This document shows, piece after piece, positions 1 through 8,489 of a stretch of DNA of 64,000 nucleotides. Position numbers and translations under genes: made by a program. How positions within the stretch are numbered: position 1 is the first letter of the stretch; every line of letters begins with the position of its first letter. The DNA comes from Rubripirellula reticaptiva (GTDB taxonomy: Bacteria; Planctomycetota; Planctomycetia; Pirellulales; Pirellulaceae), in contig NZ_SJPX01000006.1 in assembly GCF_007860175.1 (NCBI RefSeq), positions 622,074 through 686,073 on the forward strand, given 5' to 3'. The notes beneath the pieces were generated by a model, which saw only the letters and a list, made by a program, of their open reading frames with translations, had not been told where the DNA came from and ran no database searches.

Positions 1-413
1 ACACAAAACCCGAGTACGGTTCTCATCGGACGTCTCCGTTTTCCGCGCGTGCAAGAGAAGCTCGCCAGTTTCCTTGTTCCGGTCCTTGTCGGTACGATCT
101 TTGTATTTAACAAAATCGAACAGTTGCTCAATCTCTACGAACAAGTCATATCAAACGATGCTCGGATGGTCGTCTGCATCAAGTTCAGAAGCGATCACCG
201 TACGCGAATCAGTACCCATCAGCGTCGTAATCAAACGCCGCTCGTACTCGAACAGGACGAGCCAGTCGCAGGGGAGGGCTCCACCTACTGATCGTGAGCC
301 TGGACGATGAAATAATCATGATTTTCCGCATGGCGACTGAGCCCAGGCAATTCAAGACAATTCACAGACTCCTCCGCATCCACCGACGACAAAAAATTGC
401 CTGCGACCGACAA
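1..413 (-). pseudogene. Possible decayed minus-strand gene at the left edge
   Basis: No intact gene is visible here, but the minus strand reads like former coding sequence. One frame is open from 413 down to a TAG at 285-287 and ends in a natural-looking segment (HAENHDYFIVQAHDQ). An overlapping frame is open from 315 to 151 (contains WLVLFEYERRLITTLMG), stops at TGA 151-153, then stays open to base 1 with a charged, lysine/glutamate-rich translation. A frameshift near 285-315 and one stop would join them. I recognise no family. It could be a remnant of a gene continuing beyond the window, or chance. Bases 414-643 hold only overlapping short frames without a start, and I call nothing there. 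Confidence 0.27.
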
Positions 414-643
414 TCACGACTGTGGCTCATCGCGTTGGGCCCGATCGTTTCTCATCTAACACCGCCAAGCACTCGACCAGGCGATTCAAGCCCTGGCGTC
501 TTAAATAAGCACGGACGGTAGGTGACTTTAACGATTCCCGGTGCAATCGCCTCGCCGCACTGCGAAAATTTTTCGTATGCATGACGTTGTGGAATGTTAC
601 GATCTGAGTATTCAACTTCGAGCCCATAGGATAACACGAAGCG

Positions 644-808
644 ATGAAGAAAGATTCCGGCAATCGCCCGAAAAATGAAAGTCCAACAATGACCTCCGAC
701 CCGGCTTGTCCCGTTTGCGGAGGGAAACTTTTCGACATCCGTGGCAAGCTGCAATGCGCGGCCTGTCATCGGATTTGCGAGACTTGTTGTGAAGGTGGTC
801 GCGGGTAG
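644..808 (+). CDS. Zinc-ribbon microprotein (54 aa)
   Basis: A 54-residue protein starting at ATG 644 with two CxxC knuckles: CPVC at residues 22-25 and CAAC at 38-41. A further cysteine cluster (CETCC) follows at 45-49, just before the stop. This spacing is typical of a small treble-clef or zinc-ribbon fold that would bind one or two Zn2+ ions. The upstream GAAG is only a weak ribosome site. It ends 17 bases before the rhodanese gene on the same strand, so the two are probably co-transcribed. A cysteine-rich mini-protein beside a sulfurtransferase hints at sulfur or metal handling, but that is inference. Its low complexity argues for caution; the regular CxxC pattern and the neighbour argue that it is real. 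Confidence 0.6.
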   Translation: MKKDSGNRPKNESPTMTSDPACPVCGGKLFDIRGKLQCAACHRICETCCEGGRG

Positions 809-825
809 CGGCGAGGCGAATCAAA

Positions 826-1293
826 ATGTCACTTGGCGACCTAATTATTCGACTTTGCGATTTCAGCTTCGGAGCGATCGAGGCGGTGCGTCGATCGTTT
901 GGCCGGCCGAAGGTTGGCTCGATCTCGACTTCAGAGCTTCACACCTTGATGAACACGGGTGATTCGTCACTTTTATTGGTCGACGTTCGCAGTGATTCGG
1001 AAAGAGCCATTTCTCGAATTCCTGGTGCGATCACGCAACTGGAATACGAAGCCAACACAGAAAAGTTTGCGGGCCGGCGGGTTGTGGCCTATTGCACCGT
1101 GGGTGGACGTAGTTACCTGTACGCACGAAAGTTGGTTGCCAGCGGCGTCGATGCATCGAACTATCGCGACAGCATTCTGGGTTGGTGCCGGGCAAGCCTG
1201 CCACTGGAATCGCCTGACGGGCGAGCCACGAGTGCCGTGCATCCTTACTGGCGGATTTTTCATGTGCCCGATATGTACGCCGTGAAGACTTGA
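826..1293 (+). CDS. Rhodanese-like sulfurtransferase
   Basis: A single-domain rhodanese of 155 residues. The N-terminal hallmark LLVDVRSDSE is at residues 50-59, followed by RIPGA at 64-68. The active-site loop CTVGGRS starts with the predicted catalytic cysteine at residue 90, which would carry the persulfide during transfer of sulfane sulfur to a thiol or cyanide acceptor. There is no signal peptide, so it should be cytoplasmic, although the first 25 residues are hydrophobic enough for a peripheral helix. A GAGGCG ribosome site lies about eight bases before ATG 826. It follows the zinc-ribbon microprotein by 17 bases and is probably in the same transcript. The loop has six residues after the cysteine, as in sulfurtransferases rather than Cdc25-type phosphatases. 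Confidence 0.85.
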   Translation: MSLGDLIIRLCDFSFGAIEAVRRSFGRPKVGSISTSELHTLMNTGDSSLLLVDVRSDSERAISRIPGAITQLEYEANTEKFAGRRVVAYCTVGGRSYLYARKLVASGVDASNYRDSILGWCRASLPLESPDGRATSAVHPYWRIFHVPDMYAVKT

Positions 1294-1446
1294 CTGGTCA
1301 TTGCGAAACAACAACAGCTTCTCAAAACATTCTTAATGGTGCGAACCAAAATCCGCACTTTCGTGCCGCTGGCAGCGAGCAGGCGATGAGGCATTTAGTC
1401 CATAACACACGATTAGACGGTGACGCCACGGCGATCAAAGTCGGAA

Positions 1447-1620
1447 TCAGGCGATGGGAAACCGTACAGGAGCGTTGAACTGATCGTGGGAAACCGCAAC
1501 GGAGGCGAGTAAGTAACCGTCGTTGAACTTGACACGATAAGCAAGCGTGCGATCGAACGGCGAACGCACGATGACGCCTACTGCACCGGCCGGATGAGCA
1601 ATGCGATCATCCGACGCCAT
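1447..1620 (-). CDS. Small unknown ORF or gene fragment (57 aa)
   Basis: Minus-strand frame starting at ATG 1620 (GTG at 1623 is also possible) and ending at TGA 1447-1449. The translation is clearly protein-like: a segment HPAGAVGVIVRSP is followed by YRVKFNDGYLLASVAV. This recalls small beta-barrel modules found alone or beside nucleotidyltransferase genes in other bacteria; the comparison is from memory and tentative. The frame is closed five codons above the GTG by a TAG at 1642-1644, so it may be a complete small gene or the tail of a decayed one. Another minus frame across 1645-1755 also reads plausibly (GGWSERFYGGQAP), which favours decay. Bases 1294-1446 show nothing. Confidence 0.38.
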   Translation of the reverse strand: MASDDRIAHPAGAVGVIVRSPFDRTLAYRVKFNDGYLLASVAVSHDQFNAPVRFPIA

Positions 1621-1775
1621 CACGACTTTCGGGGTGACGACCTAAGGCAAACCAGGCTGATTCCTGGCGAGAACACTTCCTTTTGTCTTTGAATGTGCTG
1701 GGGAGCTTGCCCGCCATAGAATCGCTCGGACCAGCCTCCCAGCGATTCGTCATTGATCGATCGAAAATTTATTCG

Positions 1776-3272
1776 CTATTCCAACTGCAAGACTCGCTTT
1801 GCAAGTGAGGTCGTCTCTTCGCCCTCGCCGTGCAGCAAGTATGAACAGCCTGCCAGATAGCGGGATCTCCATATCGGATCGATTTGGTAGTAGTCTTCTA
1901 GAGTAGCCGAACTGAACTTGTAATCGTGAGCATCGTTTCCCTTAAGAAATACAAACTCGCGTGCTCGCCCAATCAACCGATTGGCAACCGACGATTGCTG
2001 CGCCAAATTCAACACCGATTCAGCGGCAGCCTTTCGATCCGTTCCGATCAGATCAAACAAATTCTCAATGCCTACGCTATCGTCTGCGGCCGGATCTAAC
2101 TGAAGTAGATCAACGTCGCTCAAACGACCACGCGCTTCGGCAGACTCTCGAAAATGCGGAATCATCGCCGCGTTTTGCAACAACATCCATTGGCGAGTTC
2201 GATCGTCGTACACATTTCGATACAGAAACCGCATCGCGTTCGAAGTCGTGACCGCATGAAGCGGCACAATCTCCGCCTGTCGCGACACCATCTCAGCCGC
2301 AGCGATCATGATTCCGTCGTAGACGCTTTCCGGATGGCAGCCCGAGTTGATCATCTGCACCACAAAGTCAGCAGCTTGATCTGGTGTCGCCGTTCGTAAC
2401 TCTTTGGCAACCGTGGCCGACTCGGTCGGTTTTCGAGTCATCGACAACCAATCTTTAGACATTTTATTCACGCGTTCCCAATTCGACCGACCGACTCGAT
2501 CGACTTTCAGATCCGAATTGGCCGGGTTTGGATCGCCCGTATGATTCAAGATCGCGTAGCACAGCGATCGCACCACTGGTTCGCAGTGTTGCCAGCCGAT
2601 GACGCCGAGCGTACGGTACGCGTTAGCCAAGTAAATGGATTTGTGACCGATACTCCGGTAGTCGCGAGCTGCGTGCTTCGCCAGCAGATTCAAAATCTGG
2701 CCGGCGGACGCGGTTCGCGCAACGATCGTCGCGGCGGCGTCTGCCGCTTCCACATCCCAACGAGTCAGTGCTTGATCGAGCGAATGCAAGGCCTTCGTTG
2801 GCTCGGGCAATTTCGACGAAGGCGCTGTCGACATCGTCCAGTCACCTTCACGGACATCCGATTCCTGCGCACTTTTAAAGTAGTCGATACTCCACAAGAG
2901 CGGAGTCCAGCGGTGCTGGTCAACAGCGGCCAAGGAAGCTTGGTGGGCCGAATGAACCACCAAGACGCTGTGAAACTTGAATCCAACCGACGGCCGAGGC
3001 TGAACATTGCGAATCCCGGCCAAGAAAAGAGCAGCAAGTAGTTCTTGGTAGCTTCGGCCGGTCCGGATCTCTTCAAGCACACCATCAATGATCTTGTTTC
3101 GCGGCGTGTTCTCCAGAAACTGCACGAGCGGCTCGATGTCGTTACTAAAACGAACATGCCCCGGTGCAACATCCAACTCTCCTGCCTTCAGTTTCGGCAG
3201 CCAGGACAGCCCGGTCATCCCGCCTGCAGCAACTGCAATCGAACTTCGAACAAACTGTCTTCGATCTTGCAT
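1776..3272 (-). CDS. Tat-exported conserved unknown protein
   Basis: About 498 residues beginning MQDRRQFVRSS, a twin-arginine signal (RRQFV) followed by a hydrophobic stretch, so the protein is probably exported folded, likely with a cofactor or metal. I choose ATG 3272 because a GGAG ribosome site (3279-3282) precedes it; an upstream in-frame start at 3356 would put the Tat motif 28 residues in. The mature part is rich in alpha helix with alanine/leucine repeats and no motif I can name; it contains HSVLVVHSAHQASLA near residue 100 and a histidine-rich context that could bind metal. It lies downstream of a DUF1592/DUF1552 pair on the same strand, 388 bases away, so it may belong to the same exported system. 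Function unknown. Confidence 0.75.
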   Translation of the reverse strand: MQDRRQFVRSSIAVAAGGMTGLSWLPKLKAGELDVAPGHVRFSNDIEPLVQFLENTPRNKIIDGVLEEIRTGRSYQELLAALFLAGIRNVQPRPSVGFKFHSVLVVHSAHQASLAAVDQHRWTPLLWSIDYFKSAQESDVREGDWTMSTAPSSKLPEPTKALHSLDQALTRWDVEAADAAATIVARTASAGQILNLLAKHAARDYRSIGHKSIYLANAYRTLGVIGWQHCEPVVRSLCYAILNHTGDPNPANSDLKVDRVGRSNWERVNKMSKDWLSMTRKPTESATVAKELRTATPDQAADFVVQMINSGCHPESVYDGIMIAAAEMVSRQAEIVPLHAVTTSNAMRFLYRNVYDDRTRQWMLLQNAAMIPHFRESAEARGRLSDVDLLQLDPAADDSVGIENLFDLIGTDRKAAAESVLNLAQQSSVANRLIGRAREFVFLKGNDAHDYKFSSATLEDYYQIDPIWRSRYLAGCSYLLHGEGEETTSLAKRVLQLE

Positions 3273-3660
3273 AGCTATCTCCGGGGCCGATGAGTCATCG
3301 TGTTCGATAGGCCAACGCGTAAAGCCTGTTTTCATTGTAGGGCTCGAACCAGCCACTTTCAGGCAACAAAGTACGCAACTTCAAAATTCCTTCGCGAATC
3401 ACGAACCCGTTCGGACTCGCTAGCTGCTGAACTCCGCGGGGGGAACCGCACAGGGTCGTTGCATTTTGCTTGGCGTTTGTCTCCGCGAAATGCCCCAACG
3501 GAAAACTGACCGATCTCGACACACGACAGCAACAACTCGTACGGCTTGATCGCCACCAAGGGCGCTCGGTTTGGAAACAAATGCGAAAAGCGGCGACGAG
3601 GTAATACCAGTTGCGAGTGGATGTGAAACCGCTTGGGGTCTGATTCGGCACTGGACCGAT
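3273..3660. other. Intergenic stretch, stop-poor in all minus frames
   Basis: The stretch lies between the DUF1552 gene and the Tat protein gene. No product is recognised. From about 3420 to 3651 all three minus-strand frames lack stop codons, which is improbable for random sequence of this composition. None of the three translations looks like a normal protein. This suggests a conserved non-coding or dispersed repeated element rather than a gene. The 3' part (3273-3300) carries the ribosome site of the Tat gene. Confidence 0.4.
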
Positions 3661-5064
3661 TCAAACGTTCTCGATAATTCCAGTGCTGTCTGCAAAGGAA
3701 TCGGTTTCTACGCCCAGACGCTGAAGCATTGTCACATAGAGATTGGAAAGCGGCAGGTCTTCGCCTTTCGCTTCGTCTTGCCACGGTTCACCTTTTCCTA
3801 ACCACGGACCACCTTGGAAATTTAAGCCAGCGTGGTTGAAGTATTGTCCGTGCTTGAACCCCATCTGCTTACCGCCAGCCAAAATGAGCGGGTAGTTGCG
3901 AGACAGATGAAATGCGCTGGATGCAGAGCCGAATAACAGCAGCGTGTTGTCTAACATGCTGCCGGTTCCAGCCGGTTCGGGTGTGGCCTTCAACTTGCTG
4001 AGGAACAGTCCGTACTCTTCGTTAAGAAAACGACAGTAGATACCAAAATCTCTCCAACCATCGGGGTTTTTAGTTTCGTGTGACAACTGATGAGCCGTGT
4101 TAAACCCTACCGCCCGAGCCAAATGATCGCTACGGCCGACTCCATTTTCGCGGCCGATCTGGTACGTAGCTACTCGCGTTGAATCGGTCTTGAACGCCAA
4201 GTAGATCAACTCGAACATCGTTTGCAGATACTCGCGTGGTTCGTCGGTCGTCAATTCCAAATTCAACTCACCCCCGTCAACGCTGGGCAACGGCGCCCCC
4301 AACCAACGTTTTGCCTTTTCCACCTTGATTTCGGCCTGGCGAACCGAATCAAGGTATTCGTCCAAGTTACGTTGATCGGCGGCCGACAAGGACTGCCGCA
4401 GTCGCTGTGCATCATCCAGCATTTCATCCAATGCGCTGCGACTACGCGCTAGCTTGCGAGCCGAATCTGCATCGCTCTTAACGAACAGTTGGTCAAAGAT
4501 TTGTTTAGGTCGATGCTCGGCTGGAATCGGTCTGCCGTGTCGATCAAATGAAATCGTGTGCGTACCGCGCGCCGTTCCGGTTCCACCGTCTGTCGACATC
4601 ACCAACGATGAAAAGCGTGTCTGGTCGCCAGCATACTTGGCGTATTCTTGATCCAGCGAAATCGTGTTCTCGTAGGCTCTGTCACCACCACCTGTGAGCG
4701 CGGCGGTCAAAAACTGGTCCGCGTTGTTATGCCCGTGAACACTTCGCGACTTGGGATGCGAAAATCCCGATAGCACTGTCAGTTCATCTCTTACGGACTC
4801 CAACGGCTCCATGCACTTGGTGAACGTAAACTCGTTGCCGTTGCCAATTGGAAACCAAGACCAATCCTTGTAAGCGGGATCTTCCGGCAACGGCATCGGT
4901 ACACCGTCAGGAAAGTAGAAGCAACCAAGGCGTTTTGGGTTCGGATTGGACTGAGCACCACGTGCAATTTGGCCCAACAAGGAACCGAACATCGGCAGCG
5001 ATAATGCGACGCCACTGCCACGCAGGAATCGGCGACGATCGATCGTATTCATTGTCCATGTCAT
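3661..5064 (-). CDS. DUF1552 Tat-exported protein
   Basis: A 467-residue member of the DUF1552 family, common in Planctomycetota and Verrucomicrobiota. It opens with a twin-arginine signal, DRRRFLRGSG, and hydrophobic stretch LSLPMFGSLL, so it is exported folded. Family features visible are FYFPDGVPMP, a VLSGFSHP segment, HNNADQFLTAA and a helical VRQAEIKVEKAKR region. The biochemical role of DUF1552 is not established; it is nearly always next to DUF1592-type cytochromes, as here, where the cytochrome gene ends 56 bases upstream. It is therefore probably a periplasmic partner of that cytochrome. ATG 5064 has GAGGAACCAGG upstream; a second ATG at 5052 is possible and keeps the signal. Confidence 0.9.
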   Translation of the reverse strand: MTWTMNTIDRRRFLRGSGVALSLPMFGSLLGQIARGAQSNPNPKRLGCFYFPDGVPMPLPEDPAYKDWSWFPIGNGNEFTFTKCMEPLESVRDELTVLSGFSHPKSRSVHGHNNADQFLTAALTGGGDRAYENTISLDQEYAKYAGDQTRFSSLVMSTDGGTGTARGTHTISFDRHGRPIPAEHRPKQIFDQLFVKSDADSARKLARSRSALDEMLDDAQRLRQSLSAADQRNLDEYLDSVRQAEIKVEKAKRWLGAPLPSVDGGELNLELTTDEPREYLQTMFELIYLAFKTDSTRVATYQIGRENGVGRSDHLARAVGFNTAHQLSHETKNPDGWRDFGIYCRFLNEEYGLFLSKLKATPEPAGTGSMLDNTLLLFGSASSAFHLSRNYPLILAGGKQMGFKHGQYFNHAGLNFQGGPWLGKGEPWQDEAKGEDLPLSNLYVTMLQRLGVETDSFADSTGIIENV

Positions 5065-5120
5065 AGCCTGGTTCCTCGATGAGTGATTACGCTACTTTGC
5101 AGCGAGATGTGGACTGGATG

Positions 5121-7907
5121 CTAATTGGAAAGAAATAGTTGACTATTGACGATCGCTTCTATGATCGTTTTTACCCCATCGCCATCGCGTCGAACGTTGG
5201 CGGTGATCGCATCGATGTCGGCGCGATCGGCAAAGGATAGCGGGCGACCTAAGGCATAGATGGCTAACTTCGACACCGTCGCTTGGACGAATTGATCTTG
5301 GCGATTAAGTAACAGGAATCGCTTCAAGCCTTCCATGCCGTCGAGCGATTGGTGACTGAACAATTCACTTGACGCGTCAACCGGTTTGCCTTTGATCTCA
5401 TCACGCCATCTTCCTAAAGCGTCATAGTTCTCAAATGCGATACCCCAAGGATCTATCTTGCTGTGGCAGGACATGCAAGCAGCATGATTGCGATGATCCT
5501 CGATGCGTTCCTTCAGCGTCATCTTTGCGATCTCTGGATCGGCCAAATCAATCTGTGGCACGGCGGGCGGAGGCGGTGGTGGCGGATCAGACAGGATACT
5601 TTCAAGCAGCCAGATCGCACGCTTGAGTGGATGAGAATCCGGCCAATCGGAATTCATCGCCAAAATTCCCGCTTGGGTAAGCAATCCACCCCGGCGGAAA
5701 CCATCTTCCAACGGAACCTTCCGAAAATGATTTCCGTTGACATTTGGCACCCCGTAGTGCTGGGCCAAGCGTTCGTTGACCAGGGCATACTCACAGTGGA
5801 TGAAATCCAAGATGCTGGTGTTATTGTCCAGCATCTCGCGGAACAGAGCAGCCGGTTCATGCAGCATGGCCTCCTTCAACAAAGGATCAAATCCGGGAAC
5901 GTTTTGTCCAAAGTTTTGAAAATCGAGCAACTGCAAGTCAAGCCACTGATGCACAAACCGTTCGACAAACCTATCGCTGCGCGGATCATCCAGCATCCGC
6001 TGAACCTGCGACGCAAGCTCGGCTGGATCAGAAAGCTGCCCGCGGTCAGCCAGCGTCAGCAGTTCTTGATCAGGAATGCTGCACCAAAGAAACAGTGCTA
6101 ATCGATCGGCCAAAGCATGGTTACTCGACGGTGATCGAGTAACCGATTTACTCTTCGCGTGGTTCGCAATCGCACTGACGCTGTGGGATGGGTTGCCAAC
6201 GTATAGAAACTGAGGCGACGATAACACCGTCGCAAGAACTTCAACCACCGCTTCTTCAAACGTATCACACAGTGGACGCATCGTGACCAAGAGGTCAATC
6301 TTGGCTTGGATTTTATCGTCGCTGATTGGCCGTCGCCAAGCACGCGTCATAAACTTGGTGATCGTCTCGCGGGCGTAACTCTCTTCGTCCGTAGCATCCT
6401 CCCGTTCGGAAAAAATTCGACGATGCGATTCCGGTGGCCAATCGTCGTAGACGGGAGCCGCGACTTGCACATAGTCGATTTGAATCCCAGATTCCGATGC
6501 CGAATTGTTGATCAAACGAATGTACTCCGATGGGCTTGGAGTCGATCCCATCGGCGACGTTTTTCGGACGGAGTTACGAGGATAGATCTCGCCAAGCGGC
6601 ACGTCCCATTGAATCAGTTGTGGTTGATCGGGTCCCGCAGAAACGAGCGTGTCTTCCTTACTGACCGGCAGCAATGCACGTCCCTCGTTACTGGCTTGCC
6701 ATCCAAAGAGCAACTGCAAACTGGGGAAATAGTCGCTTTTGGTGTTCACTCGCGACGCTCGAACCGTCACTCTCATGGTTCCCCTATCAGGCAAATGATT
6801 GCCCAGTTCGAAAATCAGCCGCGGGTTGCGTCCGTTTGGCAATATCGCGACACAGTCGTATTCATCGGGGATCTCGGCAGATTGGTCTTGCGGTGCAAAA
6901 GCAAAGCGAGCGCCTTGGTATTGCCACTCGGCCTTTGCTGAACGGTCAGCCGTTAGATCTTTGAAGTAGGCAAATTGCTTCGGCACACGAAAACGATCTT
7001 GCAGTTGCTCGAGTTCAACGGCAAGCTTTTCTGGATCGTCCTTCAGTTTCGTCTTCAGCTCGTCGACTTCCTTGTCTTGCCTGGTCCATTCACGCTGTGC
7101 GGCGTCTTCCATCGAGATGTCCCAATACAACGTGGGCGGCTTCTCGCCGGCGACAGTTGCCCGCAGCAAGGCGGTGCGGGAAATCCGGTGGTAGGTCTCG
7201 AACTGCGAAACCGACAAGTGCAAGAGGTCAGAACTGTTTTGGAACCCGTCGGCAGAGTGCGCTTCGGGTGGTAAGTCATCGGCAAAGTTCCAAGGCAAGC
7301 CCAGCAAGTCCTGTAACGCGTAATTGTATTCGTAACGTGTCATCCGCCGGAATGCAGAACGCCCACCAGAATTTCGACGTACAATCGATGCGTTATGCAG
7401 TTCGCTCGACAGCCAATCGACCAGTTGATGCCGATCATCATCATCTAACTCGCCGTCTTCAGGCGGCGGCATTTCTCCGTTCGTGATCACTGCAAAAATC
7501 TCGGACCACCAATCTGAATCTGCTCCTGTCACCAGATTGGGATCAAGCGTATCGATGCGGAGCTGACCCTCGGCGGTGTCGGGTCCGTGACAGCTGATGC
7601 AATTTTGTTCCAACAGCGGTTTGATCGTTGATTCAAATGCAGCCAAATTGGCTTTCAGCGTTTCAGTCTCTACCGAGTCGTTGTTTTGCTGATCACTCCA
7701 CGCCAAAAAATCATTGAACCTCGAACGTTCCAGTCCGGTGGCTTTCAATGCGGCTAGAGTCGGTATTGGGTCGGTGTCCGCCTTTTTCTCCTCCTGTTGC
7801 TCTACCGCCTCCTGATCCTTGGGATGCACAGCAAATGTAAAAGGGGAAAAAGCGATTGCGCAAAGCAACAGCGACAGTCGAATCGCAATTCGCAGAGTCA
7901 GTGGCAT
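5121..7907 (-). CDS. Planctomycete c-type cytochrome (DUF1587/1592/1588/1585)
   Basis: A 928-residue exported protein. A Sec signal covers residues 1-27. The first heme-binding motif, CISCH, is at 103-107, followed by the classic GPDTAEGQLRID. The order then matches the family: DUF1587 (about 180-245), a beta-rich region (about 330-490) that could bind ligand or carbohydrate, DUF1595 (about 505-575), DUF1592 (about 600-720), DUF1588 with a second heme motif CMSCH and KIDPWG (about 735-850), and DUF1585 at the end. A run of seven prolines precedes the last part. The protein should carry two c-type hemes in the periplasm; its substrate is not known. It heads a unit with the DUF1552 gene. An inverted repeat (CCTAAA, two bases, TTTAGG) sits at 7920-7933, 13 bases before the start. 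Confidence 0.9.
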   Translation of the reverse strand: MPLTLRIAIRLSLLLCAIAFSPFTFAVHPKDQEAVEQQEEKKADTDPIPTLAALKATGLERSRFNDFLAWSDQQNNDSVETETLKANLAAFESTIKPLLEQNCISCHGPDTAEGQLRIDTLDPNLVTGADSDWWSEIFAVITNGEMPPPEDGELDDDDRHQLVDWLSSELHNASIVRRNSGGRSAFRRMTRYEYNYALQDLLGLPWNFADDLPPEAHSADGFQNSSDLLHLSVSQFETYHRISRTALLRATVAGEKPPTLYWDISMEDAAQREWTRQDKEVDELKTKLKDDPEKLAVELEQLQDRFRVPKQFAYFKDLTADRSAKAEWQYQGARFAFAPQDQSAEIPDEYDCVAILPNGRNPRLIFELGNHLPDRGTMRVTVRASRVNTKSDYFPSLQLLFGWQASNEGRALLPVSKEDTLVSAGPDQPQLIQWDVPLGEIYPRNSVRKTSPMGSTPSPSEYIRLINNSASESGIQIDYVQVAAPVYDDWPPESHRRIFSEREDATDEESYARETITKFMTRAWRRPISDDKIQAKIDLLVTMRPLCDTFEEAVVEVLATVLSSPQFLYVGNPSHSVSAIANHAKSKSVTRSPSSNHALADRLALFLWCSIPDQELLTLADRGQLSDPAELASQVQRMLDDPRSDRFVERFVHQWLDLQLLDFQNFGQNVPGFDPLLKEAMLHEPAALFREMLDNNTSILDFIHCEYALVNERLAQHYGVPNVNGNHFRKVPLEDGFRRGGLLTQAGILAMNSDWPDSHPLKRAIWLLESILSDPPPPPPPAVPQIDLADPEIAKMTLKERIEDHRNHAACMSCHSKIDPWGIAFENYDALGRWRDEIKGKPVDASSELFSHQSLDGMEGLKRFLLLNRQDQFVQATVSKLAIYALGRPLSFADRADIDAITANVRRDGDGVKTIIEAIVNSQLFLSN

Positions 7908-8489
7908 TGGGTGGGGCTACCTAAAGGTTTAGGTCAGTCTTCATGCAGGTGGGATCCAAACGACAAACGTTACAATGCATCGGGACGAAAACCGCTGCAT
8001 TTGCGAATGCTGCTTGAACGAATTCATTTTAGCATATCGCACAAACTTTCATGCAACCTTTTGCGGATCTTGGAATTGGAACAGGGAAACCGCACCTTGA
8101 CGGCCCCAAAACCCACGAAACACGGACTGTCGTTGGCGTATCGATCGTGAACAACGGACGTCAATCCGAGATTAAATTTCCCCTCTAAATTCGATCACCT
8201 CGTCGACGCAGACAGACGCAAGTCTGAAATGGATCGATTGATTCAACTCGCCAGCTCCAGACGTTTGGCTAGAAACGGAATGGACATCGATCAACGGTCA
8301 ACGATCAACGATCAACGATCAACGAAGTGATTCGGGGGGGGCGTTGCATTCCAAGCATAAACTCGAAAACAAGAGTCACGACTTTCACTTACCATGTCGC
8401 AAAGAATCACGCGACATCTTGGATCCGCTCTGGTGTCTAATGAACTCAATCTTTTGTTGTTTTGTCACTACTTAGAAGTTGCTGCTCTG
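7908..8489. other. Divergent intergenic region
   Basis: A region of about 580 bases between the minus-strand cytochrome gene and the plus-strand peptidase gene; it must hold both promoters. Seen in it are the inverted repeat at 7920-7933 next to the cytochrome start, a short hairpin with a GCAA tetraloop (CAGAC/GTCTG, 8213-8226), a heptamer tandem repeat at 8291-8325 and a run of eight G at about 8335-8342. An in-frame ATG at 8394 would extend the peptidase by 32 residues, but the signal peptide favours 8490. No other gene seen. Confidence 0.5.
8291..8325 (+). repeat. Five-copy heptamer tandem repeat
   Basis: Five consecutive 7-base units: one TCAACGG followed by four identical TCAACGA. They sit about 165-200 bases before the chosen start of the prolyl oligopeptidase. 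Such arrays can change length by slippage and could be a variable operator or simply neutral. Confidence 0.85.

Noticed and set aside
427-769. Overlapping minus-strand frames of about 105 residues opposite the zinc-ribbon gene
   Set aside because: They are antisense to the zinc-ribbon microprotein over part of their length and show no family pattern; treated as shadows.
3340-3350. GGTTCGA-like element resembling a tRNA T-loop (minus strand)
   Set aside because: The flanking bases do not form the T-stem, and no D, anticodon or acceptor stems surround it.
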